From a virus, in the IMG/VR virus record IMGVR_UViG_3300030616_000020, positions 1 through 64,000 of that record: a DNA stretch of 64,000 nucleotides. One strand, written 5' to 3'. Positions within the stretch are counted from its first letter, which is position 1. Every line of letters begins with the position of its first letter. The position numbers and the translations under genes are program-made. The notes under the pieces are model-generated. The model was not told the DNA's origin and ran no database searches. It saw only the letters and a program-made list of their open reading frames with translations. Positions 43,679 to 52,050 of the stretch are shown here, in pieces.

Positions 43679-44380
43679 TTACCATTTAATCGGTTCAATG
43701 TTATGTTCTAGTAAAAATGTATTTGCCTGACTAAAATGCTTACACCCAAAGAATCCGGAATAAGCTGAGAAAGGGGAAGGATGTGGACAAGTCAACTTGA
43801 GGTGATCTTTTGATAAAGTTCTACCTTCAAGATGTTTTTTTGCTTTCGATCCCCATAACATCCACACTATAGGTTGATGTCTGTTCACAAGTACGTGGAT
43901 AACTCTTGCTGTAAACATGTCCCATAGATGCAGGTGTGAACCAGCTTCTCCTTTACGGACCGTGTGAGCCGTATTTATAAGTAATACGCCTTGTTTCGCC
44001 CACCTTTCTAGGTCAGGGTCATGATCAAGCATAAGTCCTTCATATACGTCTGATTCGATCTCTTTGAGGATATTTACCAAGGAAGGAGAAAGTTTTCCGG
44101 TTTTACCTTTATTTGAAAAAGCAAAACCATCAAAAGAACCGTCATGATACGGGTCTTGACCAAGTATCACAACTTTGACTTTTGAAAGAGGAGTGGTTCT
44201 GAATGCTTTGAAAAGTAAATCAGAGCCTTGTTCTGGATATACGGTATATAATCTTCTTTCTTTAAATAACTCAACAGTGATTATTCCAAAATCTTTTGTA
44301 TCTAAATATGGTTCAATGACATTAAACCACTCCACTCCCAATAAGTCTAGGAACTTATCCTTCAGTTTCGGGTGGTGCAT
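43679..44380 (-). CDS. ung: Uracil-DNA glycosylase
   Basis: About 233 aa from the ATG at 44380, whose N-terminus lines up with Ung (LGVEWFNVI like the Ung LxWxxVL). The frame extends to 44437 deep into the DUF932 gene. Family 1 motifs are intact: GQDPYH with the catalytic Asp (about residue 76), GFAFS, LLINTAHTV, and HPSPFSAY with the catalytic His. It removes uracil from DNA. A UDG in this position is a hallmark of crAss-like phages. It overlaps the upstream gene by about 26 bases. Confidence 0.93.
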   Translation of the reverse strand: MHHPKLKDKFLDLLGVEWFNVIEPYLDTKDFGIITVELFKERRLYTVYPEQGSDLLFKAFRTTPLSKVKVVILGQDPYHDGSFDGFAFSNKGKTGKLSPSLVNILKEIESDVYEGLMLDHDPDLERWAKQGVLLINTAHTVRKGEAGSHLHLWDMFTARVIHVLVNRHQPIVWMLWGSKAKKHLEGRTLSKDHLKLTCPHPSPFSAYSGFFGCKHFSQANTFLLEHNIEPIKW

Positions 44381-45158
44381 CAGATGTCTCTGCTTCGGGT
44401 GCAGCTTCAACAGTTTCTCCCACCTCTTCCGGAGCAATTCCTACCAGCTCCTGCATGAATCCATGCAGTTTGATATGATCTCTGATAATGTCAATCGGAT
44501 GACTCTTTTTCAGAGCTTCCGTTACATTATTATACAGGGACCAAGCATTGTCTTCCCTGAAATGTTCGCTGTTTGTGAGTTCGTTTTTCACAATACTCAA
44601 CTGAGTGGGAGTAACCATGTTCTTCTCGAAATACATAACTCCCAGAATTTCAGCTTTCTGGCGTGGTGTAAGAGAATAGTTCTTCATTACATCCACCTCC
44701 AAATTGAGCTTTGCAAAATCATCTCTCATTCGGTCTACTCCGACCTGAATTTTTTCATTCAATTCTTCTGCAACGGTTCCGGTGTGTTTGCGTTTGAAAG
44801 CCATCAGATCACCACTGATCATTCCATTTCCGCAGATAAACACAGATGCTCCTGCTACAAAGGCTACGCTCATTGATTTGTCGTAGCTGTTACGGTAGCC
44901 AAACATCATTTTCAGACCGTGGACATTTCCAAAGTCTGTTGCATCTTCGACATCAAAGAATCCGGTAACTCTCGTACCAAACCTGTTTGTGTACATTCTG
45001 TCACGTACAATTTTCAGGTTGTTGGTTTGAGCATTAGTTCTGATTGCTTCGATTATCTCAGCATGAGAAACAGGACTATATGTGGAAGTCCTTACAGGTA
45101 AAGGAGCAGCAAGAGCGATTCTCTTGTTTGCTTCCCAATAAACTTGTTCATTTTGCAT
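44355..45158 (-). CDS. DUF932 phage/plasmid-like protein
   Basis: A 267-aa protein with the DUF932 core: TNRFGTRVTGFFDVED, then FGYRNSYDKSMSV followed by a strand and VFICGNGMISGD. The C-terminus is an acidic, Pro/Ala/Glu-rich tail. DUF932 proteins are frequent in phages and plasmids and are regularly seen near UDG in crAss-like genomes; biochemical role unknown. It starts 2 bases after the upstream gene. Confidence 0.78.
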   Translation of the reverse strand: MQNEQVYWEANKRIALAAPLPVRTSTYSPVSHAEIIEAIRTNAQTNNLKIVRDRMYTNRFGTRVTGFFDVEDATDFGNVHGLKMMFGYRNSYDKSMSVAFVAGASVFICGNGMISGDLMAFKRKHTGTVAEELNEKIQVGVDRMRDDFAKLNLEVDVMKNYSLTPRQKAEILGVMYFEKNMVTPTQLSIVKNELTNSEHFREDNAWSLYNNVTEALKKSHPIDIIRDHIKLHGFMQELVGIAPEEVGETVEAAPEAETSDAPPETEG

Positions 45159-45159
45159 A

Positions 45160-45534
45160 TTACTTGTCGTTTAAGAAAGTTCTAACACTTCGACCAAAAA
45201 CAGTATCATCTTTTGAACTGTCACGAAGCTCTTTGAGGAGCTTTATAAGATCAGAAGAGAACGCCACACCTGTCTCTCTTACTCTCAACATCTTATCTGC
45301 TGCACGATAGGCATCTTCAGCAGCCTGTTCACTTGATGTCGATTGCAAAAGGAGTGTAGGATATACACGGGCTGCAATCTTATCACGAAGAATGATTTCC
45401 TGATTTTTGGTTGTAGCAAGAGCTTCCCGAAGATTCGCTATAGTTTCGTAAGCGTCTCCGAGAAGCTTCATGTATATTTCTTGACTGATCTGCCCTTCAA
45501 ATTCTTCGAGGTCTTTTTTTAAATCCTCACTCAT
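45160..45534 (-). CDS. Helical protein, unknown function
   Basis: A 124-aa helical protein from the ATG at 45534 (MSEDLKKDLEEFEGQ), which overlaps the upstream stop by 8 bases. The longer frame to 45582 would overlap by 56. Ala/Glu/Lys-rich with a likely coiled coil at residues 30-60. No family recognised. Confidence 0.58.
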   Translation of the reverse strand: MSEDLKKDLEEFEGQISQEIYMKLLGDAYETIANLREALATTKNQEIILRDKIAARVYPTLLLQSTSSEQAAEDAYRAADKMLRVRETGVAFSSDLIKLLKELRDSSKDDTVFGRSVRTFLNDK

Positions 45535-46291
45535 AAGGCATATATATTTCGTTTTTTTCGTCTGGTTTCGATGCAAGTTCACTGTCTTCAGGTAGGCTCA
45601 TTCCGATATATCTTTCAATACTCTTTCTTAAATCTTCGTTTCTTTCGATAACATCTATGAAAGGTTCACTATCCTGTCTACCATAAAACTTCCTTATGCG
45701 CCCTTTTAACGCCTTAGAGAACTTGGAGTATTTCCCCTCTATTAAAGATACTACATCTTCTTTAAAATTCAAAGGAATTTTGAAGATATATACTACATGG
45801 TATTTTCCATGCTCAAGATGAGAAACACAAAGAGGGTCGGTTATCATATATCTCTCGAACTCCTTATATGTTTGACTACCTGTAAATCTGTACATTAAGC
45901 ACAAATATTCATAGGTTGGATCGAGATAAGCATTAACAAAATAAGTGTCTAATTTCAACTGCTCTTTCGTTTTTCCTAAAGCAGGTAGCAGGAACTTACA
46001 CGCTTTAGTCGGAAGAGAAGTATATATGATAACAGACTTACCTTTCTTCTCAATAATCATGTATTCTACCTCATATACAGTCCTGACTGTACCAACCCTG
46101 AGAAGGAATTTCTCTCCTTTATCAATGGTTAGTTTGTCTTCGAGTGTAATGGATACGATATGATCACTATCGTCCTTCTTGGGATTGAGGAACGCAATGT
46201 TAGAAGTATCAAGGTGCAGTTGTACAGCGTTAAGTACTGTAATTTTAACGGTCTTTCCATTACTGAGCTTGATTTCATTTCCTTTTAACAT
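45527..46291 (-). CDS. Conserved-looking phage protein, unknown function
   Basis: A 254-aa alpha/beta protein. The N-terminal 100 residues are beta-rich (KTVKITVLNAVQLHLD), the middle contains a YKEFERYMI stretch and HGKYHVVYIFKIP, and the C-terminus is charged and helical. It lies between a PD-(D/E)XK nuclease and DUF932. No catalytic signature seen. Confidence 0.58.
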   Translation of the reverse strand: MLKGNEIKLSNGKTVKITVLNAVQLHLDTSNIAFLNPKKDDSDHIVSITLEDKLTIDKGEKFLLRVGTVRTVYEVEYMIIEKKGKSVIIYTSLPTKACKFLLPALGKTKEQLKLDTYFVNAYLDPTYEYLCLMYRFTGSQTYKEFERYMITDPLCVSHLEHGKYHVVYIFKIPLNFKEDVVSLIEGKYSKFSKALKGRIRKFYGRQDSEPFIDVIERNEDLRKSIERYIGMSLPEDSELASKPDEKNEIYMPYE

Positions 46292-46304
46292 TGCGAAAAA
46301 GGTT

Positions 46305-47393
46305 TTAGAGTTTTACACTGAAAGCATCAATCTGCTTCTCGCCTCCGTTTAGATAATCTTCGTAAGTGTAATCCCACATATCATTTCTTTGATGCCAATC
46401 CAATTCTGCAATCAATTGTAAATATCCTTTAGTTTTTCTTAAATCACTTGGTCCAAATCCAATTGTGTCAATCTGAGCGATTTCTCCATCGTTGAAACTC
46501 TTTGCCAATCCTGCGACAGGAGCTAAATAATTTAGCCCGTTCCTTCCGATTTCAATATCTACAGGTGTAGATGTATAAATCATAGGAGCATAGATAAGAT
46601 TGGTGTCTGCATAGATAAATTTCAATGGAGCAACAGCATAATGATTCATTCTATCATTATCCCATCCCACATGTACCAATGCATCAGTATACATTGAAGC
46701 TTGAAGATAACGCTTATATCTCCAATAGGATTTCATGAATCCTTCTCCTCCTGTTTTCAGGTCAATAGGAGTAATTATTCCTTTCTTGTGATCAACGTGA
46801 ACTATGTCAATCATGCTCTTGACTCTCATCAATTTGACATTTCCCTGACCACTCTCAATAGGAACAAATTGGACATCCCACACCATTGAAGCCTGAAAGA
46901 GAAGCTCAATGTCTTCTGAATCATTTATGAAATATCCTTTTGTAAATGGGTTTGAAGTAAGTTGTGCTACAAGTTGATTAGCTGTGAACATCCCTTCTGC
47001 GCTAATAATAGTTTTGCCTTTTGCTGCAATCAATGCGTCGTAGTAATCTCTTCCTTCTTTATCAAACTTATTCGCAACTGCATCTGCCTTGAGCTTAAAT
47101 CCGGAATTTAGATAGGCTATTGAGCTATCTCCGGTGTCAGCCAGTACTTCGCAGTATCTTAACATCATTTCGCTTCCGGGTTTGGAAGCGGTCATCACGT
47201 AAACTTCTTCATCAAATCTTTTCTTGTCAGTAAGAAGCATGTCCACCACAGTACCAAGAACCATTTCGGGAGATTCCTTCCGTTCTGATTCTTGGTCTGC
47301 TTTGTAAGCCTGTGGTGAGACTGCTAGTTTAGACAATGATGAATAACTTACGAGTTCTAAGGAGCGATACTCCTTATCCGTCAACGTTTTCAT
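46305..47393 (-). CDS. PD-(D/E)XK exonuclease (RecB/Cas4-like)
   Basis: About 362 aa from the ATG at 47393. Core motifs in order: SYSSLSKL helix, LGTVVDMLL (the conserved His is absent from this G-x-x-x-D turn), SMIDIVHVDHKKGIITPIDL with the metal-binding Asp, followed by the Lys of IDLKTGG, then YKRYLQASMYTDA as the QxxxY motif. This is the RecB/Cas4/YqaJ-like arrangement for a DNA exonuclease. It likely works in recombination with the Sak4-like ATPase, SSB and RusA. The start is uncertain; the frame reaches 47417 and both overlap the upstream gene. Confidence 0.75.
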   Translation of the reverse strand: MKTLTDKEYRSLELVSYSSLSKLAVSPQAYKADQESERKESPEMVLGTVVDMLLTDKKRFDEEVYVMTASKPGSEMMLRYCEVLADTGDSSIAYLNSGFKLKADAVANKFDKEGRDYYDALIAAKGKTIISAEGMFTANQLVAQLTSNPFTKGYFINDSEDIELLFQASMVWDVQFVPIESGQGNVKLMRVKSMIDIVHVDHKKGIITPIDLKTGGEGFMKSYWRYKRYLQASMYTDALVHVGWDNDRMNHYAVAPLKFIYADTNLIYAPMIYTSTPVDIEIGRNGLNYLAPVAGLAKSFNDGEIAQIDTIGFGPSDLRKTKGYLQLIAELDWHQRNDMWDYTYEDYLNGGEKQIDAFSVKL

Positions 47394-48168
47394 TTTGTCG
47401 AACATTCGCAAATTCACTGTTTAGGTTAGAAAATACACTGTCTTTTATTTTTTGATCAATTGTCATAGCTTCGACAAACGAGTTAGTCCTGACAGTATTA
47501 GGACTTTGCATAAACGATCTTAGATATTCGTCTGAGACATCTTTCACTTGTAAGGATTTCTCTCTCTTTATCTGATCCAATATAGTTCTTCTAACCGTAG
47601 GTGTATAAACTGTTTTTGTAAATAGAGTTTTTCGTAATTTTTCTTCATTAACAAGAATCGTTACATCTTTCAGGTTTAATGTCAAGTCCATAACTTGTGT
47701 GCTAGAATATCTGTAATAACTTTTTCTTGAATTAACCTTGAAATTAGGTAGCTTCGATAGTTTGACTACTCCTAAACAAAATATGTCTACTTCTCCTTTC
47801 ATACGGTATGTTCTCTTTTTACCGAAAAGATCAGAAGGCATATATTCAAAGTTATTAGCAGAGCCTATCACACTGTAATAACCTGAATATATCTGCAACT
47901 TAGGACCTGACCATGATCTTCCTTTTCTATAGATAAACGAATTTCCAGATGAATCTATCCTTAGTTTATTTACACGACAATCAACTCGTTTGATGTGTAT
48001 GTTATGAAAATAAGGATTGTGTTCACCTAGATATAATACAGGTATACCTATAAGAGGATAGTAGCTATCATGAGGTACAAACTTCAGAGGAAATTTTACA
48101 TTACCAGAAGGTTTACCACTGTACCATTCAGAAATATATCGAGTATCATCCATAAGTCTCAATTTCAT
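47374..48168 (-). CDS. Protein of the ubiquitin-like cluster, unknown function
   Basis: A 264-aa basic, beta-rich protein with many Tyr, Ser and Lys residues. It overlaps the E1-like gene upstream (by 8 or 23 bases depending on Met6 or Met1) and the nuclease gene downstream. No catalytic motif recognised. Tight coupling to E1 suggests it belongs to the same system, perhaps as a target or an accessory factor, but the sequence does not show which. Confidence 0.55.
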   Translation of the reverse strand: MKLRLMDDTRYISEWYSGKPSGNVKFPLKFVPHDSYYPLIGIPVLYLGEHNPYFHNIHIKRVDCRVNKLRIDSSGNSFIYRKGRSWSGPKLQIYSGYYSVIGSANNFEYMPSDLFGKKRTYRMKGEVDIFCLGVVKLSKLPNFKVNSRKSYYRYSSTQVMDLTLNLKDVTILVNEEKLRKTLFTKTVYTPTVRRTILDQIKREKSLQVKDVSDEYLRSFMQSPNTVRTNSFVEAMTIDQKIKDSVFSNLNSEFANVRQNENVDG

Positions 48169-48835
48169 TAAAGAACAACGGACCTATCTCTTCATACTTG
48201 AAGGGAAGTTCATAGGTATCATCCAGAAATCCGGTAAAACCCTGAACCATCTTTGCTGCGATAGCTGCTGCAAAGTGAGTAGTCTGCTTGTAGGAGCAAT
48301 TTGTATCTTCTACTTCAGAATCACTGAACAGGTGTTTATCCTGATAGGCTTTCGCCCACTCAAGAGTTATATAAAACACCTGAAACTGCTCTGCATTTAA
48401 CCTACCATCAATAAAGATAGAATCAGGATATTTCTCAGCTTCTGTTAACCAGTTCTCAAACATCACCTTTCTTGCTTCCATATTATCAAAGCATGAAAAC
48501 ATGACAGGACTTTTGAGAGATTCACTGTCATACCTGTCAGGCATCATAGTAATTCTCTCATATCCAGCAAAGTCCTTTACTATATCTCTCATAGCAGTAA
48601 CTTTGAGCTTTCCAATATCTTCGATTCTGAAAAGTTGTCCAGCCATATTTACTTCTTCAACTTTATCGAAGTCATATAGTATGATGTATGAGGACGGTGG
48701 TAGCATTCTTGACAGAAATAAAGTCAGCCAGCTACCAATTCCACCTGCACCTCCGATAATGATAGGAATGACGAACTTATCCATCTTCTCAAACCATGAA
48801 GCATCACGGAATCTTGATTTTTTCACATCTATCAT
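48146..48835 (-). CDS. E1/ThiF-like adenylyltransferase
   Basis: A 229-aa single-domain E1-like enzyme. Rossmann nucleotide loop GAGGIGS at 29-35, acidic D55-F-D57 at the strand end, N63, Q67, R70 and the DIGKLKV segment with K76/K78, then CFDNMEAR (D117, R122): the ordered ATP-binding residues of ThiF/MoeB/E1. C180 in DTNCSYKQT is a candidate thioester cysteine. The CxxC zinc pairs of MoeB are absent. Such enzymes adenylate the C-terminal Gly of a ubiquitin-like protein. It overlaps the JAMM gene by 4 bases (ATGA type). Confidence 0.82.
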   Translation of the reverse strand: MIDVKKSRFRDASWFEKMDKFVIPIIIGGAGGIGSWLTLFLSRMLPPSSYIILYDFDKVEEVNMAGQLFRIEDIGKLKVTAMRDIVKDFAGYERITMMPDRYDSESLKSPVMFSCFDNMEARKVMFENWLTEAEKYPDSIFIDGRLNAEQFQVFYITLEWAKAYQDKHLFSDSEVEDTNCSYKQTTHFAAAIAAKMVQGFTGFLDDTYELPFKYEEIGPLFFNEIETYG

Positions 48836-50028
48836 CTCATTTCCCTTTCCATCTTTTCAAGTTGATCTGCAATACTCTTCTCATCATCGTTATCATCATC
48901 AGAACTGTCGTATCCGAGTATGAAATGATCGAAAGTCTCTTCAAGATTCCTGACTACATCAGCAAGTATAGGAAGTCCCTCATACTTTTTGATACACATT
49001 ATCACCTCTTTTATTACGGTGATATACTCATCAGGTTCCAGTTGCTGATCGAAATAGGAATCAATCACTTTCTCGATATGATTCAGAAGATAATCATAAT
49101 ACAGGTCTGAAGCAGTTTCATCATCACTCATCTGGTTAGCGATATCATGAAGAATCTTATATACATTGCTTTCTGTTTTCAGATCAGTATCAAACATCAG
49201 AATGTTCTTTGTCAGACCTTCGATTTCCCAGCTTGTCATCTTATCAGGAATGATTTTGCTGTTGATAGGACGATGAGCAGGAAGATGACGCTGTTTTTCT
49301 GAGTTCCAACTGGTATGATGTTGGTTATATCCTCCCTGATATCCCGGATACTTCCAAGCTTGAGCTTTCTTCTTCTCAGCGTCAGCTTTCTTGACAATAG
49401 TATCCAGACGAGTAGAGAAAAATCCTCCCATCTCAGAATACATGATCTTCATGTTAATCACGACCATGTGTTTTTCCATAGTAGCTTTCTTGAAATGCTT
49501 GGTTTGACCAGCATCGTCGATGAAATTCATCTTGGATGTGATATGCATATCACTTAAGAAAACTACTTTAGCAGCATAATTTCCATCGAAACTGACAACC
49601 AGAGACAGGTAGTAGTTATGTTTATCTACATTGTCCTGAAGTTCTGACATATCAACTCCTGAGAAATATGCTTTACCACTGTGATGCGTATGAATATGAC
49701 CTAATTTCATTTCCATAGCTTCCGGAATCTCATCAAACAGATCGACAATATCACCATCAGTCTCATAACTAGTTGATCCTGCTGTGCCAATGTCCATTAG
49801 AAAGATGTGTTTTGCTTCCAATTTGAAATCTTCGGGTTTGGAAGGATTACCCTTTAATACATCATAAAGCAGCATTCCGGACCATTCAGTGTTGCCACAT
49901 CGGGCATGAAGGAATGTAATCTGCGATATGATATGAGGTGGTAGAATCAGACTACCTTTCTCCTCCATTTCATATAGCGGATACTCGGCTCTCTTCTCTA
50001 CTTTCGCTGGTGTTCCCATGTTCTTCAA
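48832..50028 (-). CDS. JAMM/JAB metallopeptidase (deubiquitinase-like)
   Basis: A 398-aa protein. The JAMM zinc motif is complete: E48 (TEWSGM), H113-T-H115, S123 and D126, exactly HxHx7Sx2D. Residues about 25-190 form this domain; 200-245 is a Gln/His/Lys linker; 250-398 is helical with an acidic DSSDDDNDDE patch. JAMM enzymes cut isopeptide bonds or process ubiquitin-like precursors. The start is uncertain (Met1, Met4 or Met21); Met1 overlaps the upstream gene by 59 bases, Met21 lies just after its stop. It shares 4 bases with the E1 gene. Confidence 0.82.
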   Translation of the reverse strand: MKNMGTPAKVEKRAEYPLYEMEEKGSLILPPHIISQITFLHARCGNTEWSGMLLYDVLKGNPSKPEDFKLEAKHIFLMDIGTAGSTSYETDGDIVDLFDEIPEAMEMKLGHIHTHHSGKAYFSGVDMSELQDNVDKHNYYLSLVVSFDGNYAAKVVFLSDMHITSKMNFIDDAGQTKHFKKATMEKHMVVINMKIMYSEMGGFFSTRLDTIVKKADAEKKKAQAWKYPGYQGGYNQHHTSWNSEKQRHLPAHRPINSKIIPDKMTSWEIEGLTKNILMFDTDLKTESNVYKILHDIANQMSDDETASDLYYDYLLNHIEKVIDSYFDQQLEPDEYITVIKEVIMCIKKYEGLPILADVVRNLEETFDHFILGYDSSDDDNDDEKSIADQLEKMEREMR

Positions 50029-51973
50029 GTTTATCTGTTAATTTGAATAATATGTACTGTGCTATCTCTCTCATGATATTCGGTTCAGGACAAAATCTCA
50101 TACCTTCTATTGCAGAAGTCGGATTGAAATTAGTCAGTCTAGGACGGACGTATTTACCGTTCAAATAGACAGGAACAAGATTTTTTAGCTTCTCCTGTGC
50201 ATCTGCAAGAATTAAACTAGGTATGAGTTCTGTTTCACTTCCGACTGAATAAAACTCTTTCAGTTCCATCTTACGAGTGTACAAAGGCAAACTGTATCTT
50301 CTTCCTATATCTCTTATAGTATTGTTGTCAAAAAGCTCTATGAATTTATCGTAGAACTTATCATAGTCAACAACAAACCTTAATACTCCACCTTGATTAG
50401 TAAGAGAAAAGCATTCAGAAAAATAGGCGAATTTTAAGGGAGTAGCGTTGATATGTCCAATCAATTCTGTGAGATATTCTTCTGGTACATATCTATCTTT
50501 TCCTATAATATTCTTCTCAATTGTAACACGACTTCCGAAATTTTTGATATTCTCCATTTTATAATGAGGACCACCTTCCAGTGATTCCCATTGTATAAAA
50601 TTGTAGATTCTGAAGATTATCTCATGAACTTCAAATTCATTTAGTTCTTCTCTGTCCATACTACTATACGACACACCTCCTGTACAGAAGCTTGTGAAGT
50701 TAGAAAGACCGCTTGTTAAATGAGAGTGTCGATAGTTTGCACGAGCATCTTCAGGAGTAAAAGCCATTCTCATTCCACTGAGACCTCCAATCATTTTATG
50801 TACCATTCCCTGATAATGATTACCCTGAGTAGTTACCATCAATTCTTCTATCTCATGTTTCATTTCAATAGAATTTGTGATAGTGACATTAGAGAATTTC
50901 ATTAACAAACAATAGGTACTAGTAAGTCTGCTGAAAATATCGTTACTCGGCCTTCCAAAGACATAGAAAATATCAAACTCATCAGGAGGAAGTGCTTTAG
51001 AGACAATTTCATTAAGTCTCTTCACAAACTGTTCTACCTCAATAAACCTTTCGATGAACTTCTGCCTGACAAGTTTGATATTAGAATAGCTTAAGTTTTC
51101 CCTTCGTTTAAGCTTCCATTTTCTACCTCTGGAATTTATGAATTCTTCTTTATCAATTATGATAAAACTGTCTGAGTCAACATCTCTTTTTCTTTCCTTG
51201 TACGCATAACTGATCTGATAATTCCAGATTCTTGTCATATCTCTACGAGTCCTGATCTTCTCTTGTCCTGATATTTTGTTCCTTATCCCATCTCTGTTAA
51301 CTACAAGACGTTTCATGTTTTTATCAAAAACAAATGCATTTTCTACAAAGACACTTTCGTCTCCGCTTCTCCTTCGCCTAGTATAACTATGATATCGTAA
51401 GAAACAGTCTTTTACTTTATGCTCACCTTCTACATCAAAATGGAAGAAATTATAACAGTGTTCACCTGCATTGGGATCGGCTAAAATGATCAGATCATTT
51501 TTGGTAATGACCATTTCTTTAGCAAAAACGCTTCTCTTATACTCAAGACTCTCATTCTGTAAATGCAACTTCATTCTAAGCCTGTCTTCTCTGATCTTCT
51601 TACGTCTTTCTTCAGGAATAGGTATAGGTTCTGCTGGTGGAACTTGAGTTCCCTCAACATTCACTGTAACTTGATCAGTGGTAGGAGGAACAGAAACATA
51701 CGTTGTTCCGGTTGTGGAATTATTGCTTGTCGTGTATGTTATACCTGTTGTACTATCAGTATCGACAACCAAGTTTCCTGTGGTTTCATAATGTGTCACA
51801 ACGTCATTTGGAGTTGGATTATTACTTCTTAAATCATTAACGATTTCTCTCAGAGCTTCTACAGTAAGAGGCTCATAAGTATTTTGGGTTTCATCTGCTT
51901 CTGCTTCTGCTTCTGCCTCATTGATAGACTCCGAAGTCTGACGCATGAATTCTTCTCTTTCAGTCTCTTCCAT
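49970..51973 (-). CDS. Candidate E2-like component, large protein
   Basis: About 667 aa from the ATG at 51973. The frame extends 20 codons further, but those codons lie in a terminator hairpin. The N-terminal 120 residues are acidic and Thr/Ser-rich, probably disordered. Around residues 414-433 is NYRHSHL followed, 12 residues later, by C430-T-G-G, reminiscent of the His-x-His ... Cys-x-Gly active-site region of bacterial E2-like proteins. The rest is alpha/beta without a known motif. The E2 call is supported mainly by this motif and by position between Ub-like, JAMM and E1 genes. It could instead be an unrelated accessory protein. Confidence 0.5.
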   Translation of the reverse strand: MEETEREEFMRQTSESINEAEAEAEADETQNTYEPLTVEALREIVNDLRSNNPTPNDVVTHYETTGNLVVDTDSTTGITYTTSNNSTTGTTYVSVPPTTDQVTVNVEGTQVPPAEPIPIPEERRKKIREDRLRMKLHLQNESLEYKRSVFAKEMVITKNDLIILADPNAGEHCYNFFHFDVEGEHKVKDCFLRYHSYTRRRRSGDESVFVENAFVFDKNMKRLVVNRDGIRNKISGQEKIRTRRDMTRIWNYQISYAYKERKRDVDSDSFIIIDKEEFINSRGRKWKLKRRENLSYSNIKLVRQKFIERFIEVEQFVKRLNEIVSKALPPDEFDIFYVFGRPSNDIFSRLTSTYCLLMKFSNVTITNSIEMKHEIEELMVTTQGNHYQGMVHKMIGGLSGMRMAFTPEDARANYRHSHLTSGLSNFTSFCTGGVSYSSMDREELNEFEVHEIIFRIYNFIQWESLEGGPHYKMENIKNFGSRVTIEKNIIGKDRYVPEEYLTELIGHINATPLKFAYFSECFSLTNQGGVLRFVVDYDKFYDKFIELFDNNTIRDIGRRYSLPLYTRKMELKEFYSVGSETELIPSLILADAQEKLKNLVPVYLNGKYVRPRLTNFNPTSAIEGMRFCPEPNIMREIAQYILFKLTDKLEEHGNTSESREESRVSAI

Positions 51974-51986
51974 ATTTATCAATTTT

Positions 51987-52026
51987 AAAAAAGAAGGTGT
52001 AAAAGATTTCTCTTCTACACCTTCTT
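51987..52026 (-). terminator. Rho-independent terminator between Ub-like and E2-like genes
   Basis: On the - strand AAGAAGGTGTA and TACACCTTCTT (52016-52026 and 51991-52001) form a perfect 11-bp stem with a 14-base loop, followed by TTTT (51987-51990). It lies 25 bases after the Ub-like stop and 13 before the E2-like start, so it can raise the Ub-like/enzyme ratio. Confidence 0.8.
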
Positions 52027-52050
52027 CCCACATTTAGAACAGAAATTGTA

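Noticed and set aside
44175-44876. 233-aa reading frame on the + strand across UDG and DUF932
   Set aside because: Antisense to two well-recognised genes; composition is that of a shadow frame.
51974-52033. 20-codon upstream extension of the E2-like gene
   Set aside because: The extension is made of the arms and loop of an 11-bp terminator; a start just downstream is a better fit.
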